Origin: Cladobotryum mycophilum
Taxonomy: Eukaryota; Ascomycota; Sordariomycetes; Hypocreales; Hypocreaceae
Assembly: GCA_036429605.1 (NCBI GenBank)
Contig: JAVFKD010000004.1
Coordinates: 868,001 to 932,000 of the forward strand
DNA: 64,000 bases
Direction of reading: 5' to 3'
The notes beneath the pieces are model-generated. The model was not told the origin of the DNA, did no database searches, and saw only the letters and a program-made list of their open reading frames with translations. A program made the translations under genes and the position numbers. Every line of letters begins with the position of its first letter. Position 1 is the stretch's first letter. Shown piece by piece: positions 12,433 through 24,642 of the stretch.

Positions 12433-13037
12433 AGAGTTTTCTCATGATGACGATCAGGATGACTTGGCTCGACGGCGTTTATTGGTAAACTTAGCACTTG
12501 GGAATTGGCCTGGTTGGGCAGGCCAGCAATGATATCATGTCATAGGCATAGTTATGCGTAGCTCAAATTGGGCGCGCCAATACAGTCTTCCTGCGCTATT
12601 AAGCAGGCAAAATTTTACAATGTTCCACCTTGATTTTTGTGATGCAATTAATATGTCGCGACAATACAGAGTATGATGAATGTGACTAGACTTGAATATT
12701 GCAGGGGTGGCACTCCATTTCGCGTGGCCCCGTCGCAGATTGTAATGAAATGGTGGGGTAGCTGGTGAAGCAAATCTTTAGCTTTCCATCACCAGTCGAC
12801 CTCTCCCAGCGATTGAGATAAAATCATGCGCCACCCTGCTTTCTCAGTAAGCCTGAGTTAGCCATGAACCTCATCATCTATATAATACGCCTTTATTATC
12901 GAATAGAAATACTATTGCCTCCCTGATACGTACCTTGACGCCTTGACGCTTAGCCACCTTCACTATCATTCGGCAGAATCAATCGATCATCACCATCCTC
13001 GCTTTGAAGACGCAGGTTCTGAGCCTGCCGGCAGGCC
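12433..13037. other. Intergenic
   Basis: 3' end of polyubiquitin and promoter of the next gene. A CTATATAATACG TATA-like element is near 12888-12899, about 140 bases before the next ATG. No gene seen. Confidence 0.45.
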
Positions 13038-15161
13038 ATGACTTCTTACTTCTTTCACGTCAAGTTTGAATTGTATCCTTCCCCAAGCCCTGCATCACAG
13101 AACGACGTGTCGACGGCAACCGACAGTACACAATTTTGGCTGCCATCGAGCGGAGCCACCATCTTTGACGACTTTCCTTCGCACCCTACATCTCGCCGAC
13201 CACAAGCCGGTGGGGCTTCGCAACCGAGAAATCACGAGCAAACACCTCATAGCTCTGCGACAGCTGGTCGGAGATCAACACCGAGCGACGCCTCTTCAAG
13301 CGTGATAGACTGCGGTGCTCCGCGAGCGCCATACAAAGAGTCTGGACGGAAAACTGAAATCATATCAGAACGACAGTGGCTGGAGAGAACAAATAGCTAC
13401 CCGCCACCCTCAGCAGCCGCCGCTTTACGACCGCAGACGGCAGTTCGCGACTGGCGATTCGGACAAGTGAGCATCCGGACGGTGGATCCTCCTACACACG
13501 ATATCAATATGGCCGGGGAGGCGAGTAAAGCAGGGCCGGCGGCTGCGCCAACTCTGGGACCTACCTTTAGTGGTGCGGGAACTGCAACCAAGGCTGAATA
13601 TATCCCGAAAAACACAGAACTCGGATGGGGCATTGTCCACTTTTACAGGGAAGGGGAGGAAACGGCTGGCCTCATCACTGTTCCTGGCGAGGGGGACGGA
13701 GATGCCGCCAGCTCAGCGGATTGCGCAACGCTGTGCATTCCCGCTGTGCCAGCATACATGTCGTCGGGTGATTTTCTAGGGTACATGGGCGAACGATGGC
13801 ATAACGACATAAGTCATTGCCGAATGGTCATGACGTCTCGCATGAACAGGTATCTCGTTCTTCTAAAGTTCCGAGACGGCAAACGAGCCAAGGAGTTTAG
13901 ACATGAATACGACGGAAAGCTCTTTAACCCAGTGGAAGTATGCCAAAAAAATCCCGCTTATCTTCGAGATCATGACGAATGTGCTAACTTGATGAAAGCC
14001 CCAAACCTGCCACGTTGTGTTTGTTAGAAGCATTACCATTGAGACGCCGACACGAACGAGCACACATGATCACGCAACGGCTTCAACATCATCGGCAGCC
14101 GTTTTCAATACGCTCAAGCCTTTCCCACCCCCACACCAAATCTAGTAGAGCTGCCAACTTGTCCCGTTTGTCTAGAGAGAATGGACGAAACGAACGGTCT
14201 TATGACGATACCATGCGCGCATATCTTTCATTGCACCTGTTTACAAAATTGGAAAGGGGCAGGGTGTCCGGTCTGTCGATTTACTAACCCGTCCGAGGGC
14301 AGCGACCCCAGAAACCCTTATAACCAACCGTTTGGCGGCTCGGCCTCAAACCTGTGCAGTGTATGCGACTGCGCGGATGACCTTTGGATTTGTCTACTAT
14401 GTGGTTATGTGGGATGCGGCCGCTACAAGGGAGGACATGCCAAGGATCACTGGAAAGAGACGGCGCATAGTTTTTCTCTCGAGTTGGAGACGCAATATGT
14501 GTGGGATTATGCAGGCGATATGTGGGTGCATCGGCTCATCCGCGACAAAGGCGACGGCAAGGTTGTCGAGCTGCCCGGAAGAAGTAATGGTAGGACTCAT
14601 CACGGAGGAGGGGACGAAGAGGAGGATGTGGTGCCACGGGCAAAATTAGATACCATCGGGTTGGAGTATACACATCTCATTACCAGTCAGCTGGAGTCGC
14701 AGCGGGCGTACTACGAAGAAATGATAAGCAAAGCCGTGGACAAGGCATCAAAAGCCTCGGCGATGGCAGAGAATGCGACAGCGCAAGTGTCAGCGGCGAT
14801 GGATAAGCTGGATGAAGTGGATCGAAGATACAAGACGCTAAGCCACGAGTCGATACCGCAGTTGGAGCGCGACCTTGAGCGGGAGCGGAGCAAGGCCAAA
14901 AAGGGCGAGAACTTGGCGCGCAGCCTCGGCCAGGCGCTGCAAGAGGAAAAACGGCTCAACGAGGGTCTCATGAAGCGGATTGAGCACCTCGGCACGGACG
15001 CCGAGGCAGTGCGGAAGCAGCTGGACGAGTTGAAGATGGAGAATGCGGAGCTAAAGGAGATGAACCGGGATCTGACGATGTTTATCTCGGGGCAGGAGAA
15101 GCTGAGGGAGTTGGAGAATGAGGGCAAGGTTGGGGAGGGAGAGCTTGAAGGGGGACGGTGA
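13038..15161 (+). CDS. BRAP2/Etp1-type RING and UBP zinc-finger E3 ligase, one apparent frameshift
   Basis: Exons 13038-13937 and 13999-15161 (61-nt intron GTATGC..AAG with GCTAAC branch site). The N-terminus (MTSYFFHVKFELYP) and RDWRFG motif match the fungal BRAP2/Etp1 family. An RRM-like BRAP2 domain follows (LVLLKFRDGKRAKEF, then CHVVFV), a RING finger (CPVCLERMD...CAHIFHCTCLQNW...CPVC), a UBP-type zinc finger (CSVCDCADDLWICLLCG...GGHAKDHWKETAHSFSLE) and a long C-terminal coiled coil (about 14656-15110). Family members bind ubiquitin and act as E3 ligases or scaffolds in MAPK or stress signalling; yeast Etp1 acts in ethanol tolerance. The frame breaks between the RRM-like domain and RING at the C5 run 14128-14132; one more C restores about 687 residues. 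Confidence 0.88.
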
Positions 15162-15873
15162 GCGTGCCTGAAAAGAAGACCAATAGGCGGAGGAAAAAGC
15201 AGTAGTAATAGTAATAGCAGTAGGGCTAGTAAAATAGAACTGCATACAGGCGAATGAAGATTCCATTCTCGTCTCTGTTTATTTGTGTAGTATTTGGATG
15301 TATCGAGTACTGTGGGAATGCGATCTTGGAATGCGATCTACTACTACTATATTGTGCATATGTGCGCATGTATGGATACGGGAGTATAGGTAGGTAGGTA
15401 GGTATCGCAGGTATTGTTGCAGCAGCTGATGAGGCTGCTCGACTATGTGGCCGCGGCTGATCCTCCCGAAGGCGATTAGAAAACGCCACATTTAGCTTTC
15501 ACAAGCGTAAATAATACAAGTAAGACGAAGTTGGGTGTGTGTCATTTATTTACTCGATGGTTGCAACCGAGCACGCACACCACTGTTACCTTTGCGTGGG
15601 CCCTTGCCGAGATATTTGAATCCTGCCAGTGCTGGAACTCGCAGCCAAGCGCCGAGGATATCTTGGTTTGATTGAAGATTTGTCAATATTGCTTGCTTAA
15701 TTGTTTGTGTTTGAAAGTTTCATGCGCCACAGGATGGTGGTGTAGATAGATGAACACGGGGTTGCGGACACGAACATGGTCCCGTGTTGTGTATGAAATA
15801 TATGGAAGAAAGATTGAAGTTTTTTTTTATTACGTGTGGAATACTACAGGGTCTATGGAGGAGGTAGGCAGGT

Positions 15874-15905
<32 letters not shown>

Positions 15906-17068
15906 GCACAGTGATGATGAATAGATGCATTTTCCTCTAGAAATTACTAGGTGCTTAATTAATAAAACGCGCCTTTTTGGGGTTGTTGTTTCCTTGGGCA
16001 ATATGCAGCAGCAATTTAATTAACGTGGACAAGATGAAAGCCTCCAATCTGATCACTAGATAGTGTGTTCGGCATGCTGCCATTCCATACCGGCTGATGG
16101 ATCATTTGGATTCATGGGCACGAGAGCACAGGGCAAGCACATGCCAAACAACCCCCACCACCTTGGCAAAAGGAAGACCTTTATCCCACGTTTTTTTGAG
16201 GGAGAAACAGACCAAAAAAAAAAAAAAGAAAAAAAGAGAGAGGGAATAGATCGGGAGGGGCAAGTGAACTGGGGGGACTTAGTAGGAGCAGGGGAGTTGT
16301 TAGGTATGAAATGGATCTCATTCTTGTGGTGACATTGAGGGTGGAACTGAAGCCCGTTCGTCCGTCACGTTGATGTAGTTTGGAGAGGCAGAGGACAGAT
16401 CCGAGAGGGCCCTAGAGGGACACTTGTAACTGTACGGAGGGATACATGGTGGTCACTAACATCACAGGACTAATCACTGGCTGCTTGCTTGCTGGCTGGC
16501 TGGTTGTTTGGTGGCGGCGTTTAGATTTTGGTGGGCACAAAACTGATCCATCCATGGGCATCCATAACTGACCTACAAGCCTGCAAGCCTGCAAAGCCTA
16601 CAAGTACAGGTACTCTGTAACTACAAGTACCTAGAACCAAATAAAATCCATGAACCTTGACGACCTACATTTTAGCGCAACACATCCCATCCCATCCCTC
16701 TTCTTTCTCTCTGCCTCCTCCTCAACCCCTCTAACCTACTGCTACTACTACTACTACTACTACTCGCTCTCTCTCTCTCTCTCTCTTCCAACGTTAAGCC
16801 CCCTCCTCTTCTTTTTCCCTAGTTCCCTTTTTTCTCTTCTCTTCATGTCGTCAACGGTTTTGGTCAAACACCAATTAGCCTAACGTTCTTACGTTGTACT
16901 TGGTTTTTGACTCGAGGCGTCTTTTTAATCCCTTGTAAAAAGAAAGTTACGTCTTCATTATATTTAATACCCACCAAAACAACAGGTTGCACAACGACAA
17001 ACCCCCCAGAAACCGAATAACTGTACGCATATTCCACAGCAAACCGGATAGCAGCAGCAGCCGCAGCC
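15162..17068. other. Intergenic with simple repeats
   Basis: No supported gene. It contains a GTAG tetramer repeat (15388-15403), a T27 run (15878-15904), an A-rich tract (16214-16236), TGGC/TGCT repeats (16480-16510), a TAC microsatellite (16743-16764) and a CT microsatellite (16766-16786). The CT-rich 16690-16850 stretch is probably part of the promoter or leader of the acyltransferase gene. Confidence 0.5.
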
Positions 17069-19491
17069 ATGGCCTCGCAAGATGGCGCAAAAAGGGCTGC
17101 TGGCTCTTCGGAGCATCAAAGGCCCTCTTCGCAGCTTGTCAAGGAGCTGTATCCCATGATGAACTGGAAATATGATCTTTTCCTATATACCGTCGGCAAC
17201 ATGGTCGACTTGTTCTTCAGAGAGGTTGTGCCGCGGGGTTCGTGGAGAGTGCCCCAAACCGGGCCTGTGCTCTTTGTCGCCGCTCCCCATGCAAACCAGG
17301 TGAGTTTGGAGTTGAAAAAGAAAGAAAAAACGACACTCTACTACATCTACCCATATGGCATTTTGCGCATGATGACTAACTATACGTCCCAATTGGGATT
17401 TTACAGTTCGTCGATGCCATCCTCCTACAACGAACCCTGAGAATGGACGCCAACCGCCGAGTCTCCCTTCTAATCGCCCAAAAGTCTGTCCACGGCTTCA
17501 TCGGCTGGGGTTCCCGCCAGGTCGGCTCCGTGCCTGTCGGACGAGCGCAAGATGCCGCCAAGGCTGGAAGTGGAACAATCTACCTCCCCGACCCGGTCAA
17601 CGACCCAACCCTGGTTCGAGGCATTGGTACCAAGTTTGGCGAAGGAGAGGGCGAGGTGGGAGGCATGCTCTTCCTGCCGCCTGGCAAGAAGTCTGCGGCC
17701 GTGAGCGTCAATATTGAAAAGATTCTGGGTCCCGAGGAGATTCGCATCAAGCGGTCCTTCAAGGGGAAGCTCTCCGTGCAGCAGCTGACTGGCCGGGACG
17801 ATATTGACGAGGAGGGCCGCCTTAAGAAGACGGGCGTCAGGGGCCCGGCCCCGGGCTATCAAGGTACCAAGTATAAGCTTGCTCCGCATACCGATCAGAC
17901 TGAGGTCTACGAGGCTGTCTTTGCGCGGCTGAGGAATGGCGGCTGCGTCGGCATCTTCCCTGAGGGAGGTAGCCATGATCGCACCGAGCTGCTCCCCATC
18001 AAGGCCGGTGTTGCCATCATGGCTCTCGGCGCATTGGCTGAAGCGCCTGACTGTGGGCTCAAGATTGTGCCCGTTGGCATGAACTACTTTCATGCCCACA
18101 AGTTCCGCTCTCGTGCTGTCATTGAGTTTGGCGCGCCGTTTGAGATTCCCCCGCATTTGGTGGAGATGTACAGGAATAACCAGCGTAGGGAGGCCATCGG
18201 GCAGGTCATCGACACGGTGTACCAGGCGCTCAACTCCGTCACCGTCTCTGCGCCGGATTACGATACCTTGATGATGATTCAGGCCGCGAGACGACTCTAC
18301 AACCCTACCGGCAAGAAATTGCCCTTGCCCGTCGTGGTTGAGCTCAACCGCCGCCTGGCCCTGGGCTACGAACGTTACAAGAATGACGAGCGGCTAATAT
18401 CGCTGTACCATAGCGTCAAGCAGTACAACTCGCAGCTGCGCTACCTCAACTTGAAGGACCACCAGGTTCAGTATGCGAAAATGTCCATCTTCAAGGTCAT
18501 TTTCCTCTTCATCTACCGCTCCATCAAGCTCCTCATCCTCTTTCTCCTCACGGTCCCGGGCCTCATTCTGTTTGCGCCCATCTTTGTCGCCACCAAGATT
18601 ATCAGCTTGAAGAAGGCCAAGACGGCGTTGGCCGGTTCTACCGTCAAGATCGCCGGTCGCGACGTCATGGCTACGTGGAAGATCCTTGTAGCCTTGGGAC
18701 TAGCACCGACAGTGTATAATTCTTATTCCATCTTTGTGACTTACAAGGCGTGGAATGGCCGTCTGTGGGGTTACCTGCCCGAGTGGGTGCCCTTGATCCT
18801 GGTGTTTGTCGCCGTCTGGGGCTCCTTGGTGGTTGCTACGATTGCAGCGCTTCGATTCGGCGAGGTCGGAATGGATATCTTCAAGTCTTTGCGGCCACTG
18901 GTCTTGTGCTTGTTGCCGTCGTCGACCTACAACATCCACAAGCTAAAACTGCGAAGAGCGGAACTCAGTGCGCAAGTCACGGAGCTCATCAACACCCTTG
19001 GCCCGGAGATGTTCCCCGACTTTGACAAGACACGACTGGTGCCTGACCTGTCGAAACTCGAGGGACAGACTTCCTCGCCCGAGAGACACCGTCGCGACAG
19101 CGAAGCTTCCAGCGTCGGTCTCGATACGGAGACGCCGCCTGCCTTGTCCAGACGCAGCACGATGCAATCCTCGAGGGCGTTACCTCGAAACGACTCCTTC
19201 AGCAACATTGGCAAGGTTGGTTTCTTCTCCACACGACCACCCTCACGGTCTAGGAGCCGTTCGAGCAGTGCGGGAGGTGGCCTTGGATCTAGCGGGTTCC
19301 CTATTAGCGCATTCACGACGCTGGATTCGGCCGAGGGATTTAATGAGGCTACACGGAAGATTAGGGAGGCTATGAAGGATAGACGGAAGAAGTCGGACAA
19401 GATTAAGCTGGAGAGCGGTCCAGACGACGACGAGGAAGGGGGTAGCGAGGAAGAGGAGGAATATAATGAGGCGAGAAAGAAGAATCTTTGA
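17069..19491 (+). CDS. Glycerol-3-phosphate O-acyltransferase (Gpt2/Sct1 family)
   Basis: Exons 17069-17299 and 17407-19491 with intron 17300-17406 (GTGAGT..CAG), total 771 residues. The PlsC acyltransferase blocks are visible in order: HANQFVD (catalytic His/Asp, split by the intron), GSRQVGSVPVGRAQD, the glycerol-phosphate binding FPEGGSHD block and VPVGMNYF. Hydrophobic segments follow at roughly residues 420-465, 485-505 and 520-545, placing it in the ER or lipid-droplet membrane. The C-terminal tail is Ser/Arg-rich (RSRSRSSSAGGG) then acidic, as in yeast Gpt2/Sct1 whose phosphorylated tails control activity. It catalyses the first step of glycerolipid synthesis, making lysophosphatidate from glycerol-3-phosphate and acyl-CoA. 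Confidence 0.93.
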
Positions 19492-20773
19492 AGGGAATGA
19501 CTTGGACTTGGGGGTAGAGGAGCGATGAAAACGGGATGTTTGAAAATGGTTTGGGGATGGTGTTTGATATGGGTTCCTACGCATGGCGTGGTGTCCTTTG
19601 GGAGAAGCCGAATTGATTATCGCTTCGTAATGTTTTTTTCTTTCTGGTGGCTCTTGTTGTTCAGTTGAGGTTGGGCAACGATGTAATGTCAAATGGAATT
19701 CGGATTTGGGTTTTACATGCTTGAATCCCGATGGGGCACGCGACAGTTGCATTGGTTTCTTGGTGACGAGTGTGAAACATGCAACGGAGTTTTCCGTCAC
19801 AATAAATACGCGTATGCATGTGATGGGCTTGATATTATAGGTTTAGTGGAAGAGAAAGCATTCGTCACTTATGCAAGGCATTACGTATTGTTGAAAAACC
19901 CGAGGGTAAAAGCCGCGGGTCCCAACGTGCATAAAGTCGGGATTAGAAGTGGGAGAGGGGAAAAGGGGTGGGGACGAATTCTTATCAGATCCTCTTCCTC
20001 ATGCAGCATCCCCAGCCCCCCACATCGGAATTGAGGCGGAACGCTTTGGTTTTAGTGTTTAGTAGGTGGGATGAAAGGGAAAAGAAGGGAAGGGAAGGGT
20101 ATGGATGCCCCCCCCCCCGTACGGCGGGCGCGCGGGATATCAGGGGAATTTTTTACTCAATGCTACTGCGAGGGGAGAGGACAGTCTCGGAGATAGTCGG
20201 TTTTGGGCATTTGGGCGGGATTATGTTGGCATCGGATTGTCGCTAGGATATTTTGGAAGTTGAGGGTCAAGGCGGTGTTGCTGATGAATTGATGTATAAA
20301 GTGGCTAGGATCTTTTTTCTTCTCTTTCCTTGTTGGTTTTTAACTCTCTGAATTTCTTCTCCCCAAGCTGTTTTTCTTACCAATTGTTTGGTCTGTTGTT
20401 GTGCTGCTGCTTACTGTTGCTGACTCTTTTGCGGCTTACGGAGTACGTACTTGCCTTGCCCACTGAGTAAGAAAAAGTAAGATCTGATAAGGAATTCGAA
20501 ACGCTGAACCCTCTCGTACCTTCCCCCTTCAACCCCACATTCTTCTACCCGGAGCAGGTTGCCGGACAGAGCACCAGCTCGGATACCGAATTGTCTTGCC
20601 GTGACCGCCTGAAAGAAAATCGGTTGGGTAATTTCCCCCAGAAAAGCGTTGGAAACAATTTTTCTTTTTTAGTGACGCAACCCCCCGAGCCGTTTGTTTT
20701 TTTTTGCCACTTATATTTTTAACAAAGACATTCCCTCTCCTCCCCCTGCCAAATTTCCTTATTGCAAGACGTC
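19492..20773. other. Intergenic
   Basis: No supported gene; open frames are short and unlike proteins. It contains a C11 run at about 20109-20119, a TACGGAGTA motif at 20437-20445 and a T-rich leader before the next start. Confidence 0.5.
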
Positions 20774-22152
20774 ATGGCGTTTTCTGCTTCTTCAACTTCA
20801 ACTTCAACTTCAACCTCAATTTCCTCTTTTCTACCGCGCATGCCGGTGAAACAGAAAATGGCCGTATCGCTCAAATCTCTCATGAACACGGTCCTCAGCG
20901 CCGTGCCCGGTAGCGGGGCCGCGACGCCCACCTCGTCCGGGGATGGGGGACCCGCCCGGCTAGAGGCCCTGTTCCCCAAGACGGACCCCGAAAGGGACGG
21001 GGACGAGTGCCTGCAGGACTGCGACAGCTGTTCGGTCAGGTATCCCAGGGGCTTCAAGGTTGATGAGGAGGATGTGCTGTATGGGCATGTGAGTGGGTGG
21101 AGCACGCATGTGCTGGTGGGCACGGGGAAGTCGGATTGGGTGAGGGACGTGAGTGATGAGAAGGGGAGTGTGATGGAGGCCATAAAGAAGGCTGATGCGC
21201 CTACGAATGGGGTGAGTTTTTTATTGCTTTTTTATTTATTTTAGTTTTGGTTGTTGAGTTGTTTGTGTTGTCGAGTTTTATGAGTCAAGGCTCATGAGCT
21301 TCAACATGACGTACTTGATAAGCCCTCCATCTCAACATGAGATTCATCTTCATCTCTTCACATATGCTAACATCCTCACAGAAACTCATGCTCTCAGCAT
21401 CCAACATACCCACCCCCCATGACACATCCGACTACTCTGAGCCCACCACCCTTCTCCTCCTCCCAGCTTTTACCCTAGTCCAAAACGTCCACCCAAGGAA
21501 CGTGCCCCTCCTCATCTCAGACATCATCAGCCTCGCTCCCACAAACGTCTCCCCGCTGCGGCCCTGGTCCTCCATCTTACCCGCCACTCTACCCAGCCCA
21601 GACCCGGCGCTGCCACCGCTCATGACCAAGGCCTGCCCCCACAGCGCCGTGATCCTCATGTGCAGCCAGAGGACACGCGATGCGCGCTGCGGGCAGAGCG
21701 CCCCGCTGCTGCGCAAGGAGCTGGAGAGGCATCTGCGGCCATTGGGCTTGTACCGCGATTTGCACGATGAACGGCCGGGTGGCGTGGGGATTTACTTTAT
21801 TAGCCACGTGGGTGGGCACAAGTACTCTGCCAATGTGATGATTTATCGGCGGCCAAACGCTTTTGGCCAGGATGAGGAGCCGTTGCCTGGTGATGTGCAG
21901 GAAGCAGCGGCCAAGGGGCGAGAAGAAGAAGAGGAAGAAGAAGAAGAGAATAGCGACGGAGGGGATGATGATGCTACTGTTGTCGAGGAGAAGAGGGACG
22001 TGGGTGCGGCGCAGTGTATTTGGCTAGCGAGGGTGAAGCCCGAAGATTGTGAGAATCTGGTGAGGTATACGGTGTTGAAGGGTAAGGTTGTGAAGCCGGA
22101 GAGGCAGTTGAGGGGTGGGTTCGATAGAGCGAGGGGGTTGATGAGTTGGTGA
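20774..22152 (+). CDS. Apd1/Aim32-type thioredoxin-like [2Fe-2S] ferredoxin (sucrase/ferredoxin-like family)
   Basis: Exons 20774-21211 and 21382-22152. The 170-nt intron (GTGAGT..CAG, GCTAAC branch site) is long for this window. Total about 402 residues. The N-terminus is a Ser/Thr-rich tail (CTTCAA microsatellite, codons for STSTST). The family signature is an early DCDSCSVRYPRGFKVD, a central Cys (TRDARCGQSAPLL) and a HVGGHKYSANVM block with HxxxH that with Cys ligates the [2Fe-2S] cluster in yeast Apd1. An acidic Glu tract (about 21922-21950) interrupts the C-terminal part. Family proteins are cytosolic (Apd1) or mitochondrial (Aim32) and act in redox or drug tolerance. The Ser/Thr-rich start does not decide between the two. 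The C6 run at 21413-21418 is in frame. Confidence 0.82.
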
Positions 22153-23514
22153 AATGAGAACAAGGAGGTTCTTTTTTCTTTCTTTCTTTCTTGTTAGGAT
22201 GGGAGGTGCATGGACAAAGGGATTTGGTTAGAAAATTGAGGGATAAAAATGAAACAGGAATAAGGCTTTGCGGGGAATATATGGCGATAAATGGGTGCAT
22301 ACGGAGTATATAGGATGGGCTAGAGGAGGAACTTAATGAGGTTTTGATAGACTCCGCGATGGAGTAAAGGTTTATGATTTTTAGACTAGGGCATGTCTAC
22401 ACACTGCAGGAATGTTTGGCGATGCATTTCCTGAGACGCAACGAGACGCAACTGGAGTCTCTGCACAAACTTCATACACAAACAATACATAATGAAAAAA
22501 ATGCTTCATAAACCAGGCAAGATGGCCAATGTGATTTTCAACAGAGGGTATATGTATATCCATATCGGAATAGAAGTTCATGTTGCGACAGGTTGAGGAA
22601 GCTATATCTCAGCAAGGGCTTCCAGTTATGATCATTTACATTTATAAATTTACGGTAATAAGTAAATGAGTGATGAAAAAGAAGGGCATTCATTGCCTTG
22701 ACATGCATGATCTTTGCTCCATTCTTCGGTTTATTCCTCCTTGGCCTAGATAGGGAATTATCTAGAGAATAATTTAATTTATAGAAGCTCAACTGACCGG
22801 CGCGAAGTTGTTGGCTTGGTTGGTTTCATGGTTCCCCTTACAAGAAAATGTATGACATTTCAAATATGACTTGTGAGCTCAACAGCGTAGATATGAATAG
22901 TATAAATGCTCCAATATATATATATATAGCTATATTGTAGAGAGAAGGAAATTAATAAATGGGTACTTTACAATAACACATTCTATAGCTCCACTTTGTT
23001 ATAGCGCATCCCTCCCAATGGAAGACATTTATTAAAAAATCATGGCTTCAATATGAGGATGGTGTGATGTTATACGGCAAGGTGAAGCGGGAAAACTGGT
23101 GGAGGAGACTGTTGAGGATGGGGAGATGGCGGGAGAGTATAATAAGTGCAAGGAACGGGTAGTGAGGGAGATATTGAATAGGGCGTTTAAAGATTTGGGG
23201 TATGATGGAGCAATGAACCCATGCTCAATCAACCCCCCCTTTATTCACATAGCTACTGACCATGTTTACGCTGGCAAATGCATTCTTTATTACCATCTAC
23301 GATGGAGCAATCTTCTACCCGTTTCTGATTCCATCCCCCTTCATCCCCCTCGGCTTCCTCTTAGCCCTCCCTAGTCCCCTAGTCCCTGAAAAGCAGCACC
23401 CAAAAAAGCAAAACGTCAAGCCCTCCCCCAAAACGAAACCTCACCAACTCACCACCTCGCAACCCTCTTCCATACCTCACAAATCCAACAACCAGACAAC
23501 CGCCCCCTTCCCCT
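22153..23514. other. Intergenic, AT-rich in part
   Basis: No supported gene. A TACGGAGTA motif is at 22300-22308 and a TA microsatellite at 22914-22927. A G/A-rich open frame at 23099-23374 has no family resemblance. Confidence 0.45.
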
Positions 23515-23657
23515 TCACTCATCACCCAAAAGCCCAAGCCGACGCAGCACCTTGCCAAAATCACTCGGCCCCAGCATGCGTATAGCATCCACAATGGCCG
23601 TCACGATGGCAGGCTCGTTCTCCGCTCCCATGTCTACATCACCGTTTTCTTCTCCCC

Positions 23658-23688
<31 letters not shown>

Positions 23689-24642
23689 TTCTTCTTCCTC
23701 GGTGATTGCGGCGGTGGATCCGGTGTCCTCGTCTGCTGCGTTTGCGGCTGCGGGGATGGACGGGATGGCGCCGGACATTAGGGGGTTCCTCGGTGAGTGG
23801 CCAGTTGACAAACGTGCTGCCGGGGGAGAGCGTGCGGGAATCATCGGATTCCTTGGATCTCATGTGAATATCACCGTTGACTCCCGATGATTCCGCAGTA
23901 AGAGGAACAGCGCCCTCCCGTTCAGGATAAGCCCGTCGCTCACCTCCCTGCGCCAAATGCCCAAACGTCCTCCTATTATGATCCACAAACGGATCCCCCC
24001 TTCTCCCGACCCCAGCGCCACCCTCTCCTCCTCCACCTCCCTCTCCCCCACGCCAATCACCCCGCCCAGGAACCCAATCTGCTCCTCCAGCTTCCGCACG
24101 TCTTCCCCCGCCTCCAGAGCGTTATCCCGCAAGAAGCCCAGCACCCCTTGCATGGCGATCCAGGTCTGCCGGTCCCACACCTGGGGCAGGGCGTGGGCGC
24201 TCGTCATGGGGAAGGTGCCCCACTCGCGCATGGCGTAGTCCTGGGGGCTGGAGACGAGCTGGTGCCACTCGAGGCGGTCCCTGCGGCCCGAGACCTCGGC
24301 GAGGTGGGCGCGGGCTTCGGCGAGGAGCTGGCCGAGGTGGGATTGCTTGTTGCGGAGGATGTCGAGGCAGAGGAGGAGGCGGTGGGCGCGGGAGGGTTGG
24401 TGCTGGGAGCCGATCCATCGTGCGTGAGGGCGACGGTGGTCGTGCAACGGGGACAGCTCCGGGGACGGAGCGTACTCGACGTTTGGGTGGGAAAAGTTCC
24501 ATGAGCGCAGTGCGGGACGTTGTTCGGGGCTAGGGCCCGAGATGGGACTCTTTGAGGCATGGCTGGGGGAACACATATGGCTGTGTTCAACAGGGGAAGA
24601 ATGCTCTCCGACCAGGGAGGCCATGGACATGCTAGACGCCAT
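23515..24642 (-). CDS. Unknown fungal protein with poly-Glu tract; reading frame broken
   Basis: I do not recognise this gene. The ATG at 24642 (MASSMSMASLVGEHS) opens a frame of about 215 residues with a Pro/Ser-rich start, then a helical, charged middle (RLLLCLDILRNKQSHLGQLL, RDRLEWHQLVSSPQDY, QTWIAMQGVLGFLRDNALEAG). At a G6 run on the coding strand (plus 23995-24000) protein-like sequence moves to the next frame (DHNRRTFGHLAQGGER). It moves again near the C5 run at plus 23781-23785 to a third stretch with a GAA/GAG-coded poly-Glu and the end GPSDFGKVLRRLGLLGDE, stop at 23515. One missing G explains the first break. The second needs either one base less or two more, or an undetected intron. 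Near full length would be about 375 residues, with no signal peptide or membrane segment. Confidence 0.5.

Noticed and set aside
13038..15161. Two separate genes (RRM-like protein and RING/UBP protein)
   Set aside because: Both halves are consecutive parts of the BRAP2/Etp1 family and meet at a C5 run with a one-base deficit.
19243..19800. 185-codon minus-strand frame over the 3' end of the acyltransferase gene
   Set aside because: Antisense shadow of a well-supported coding region.
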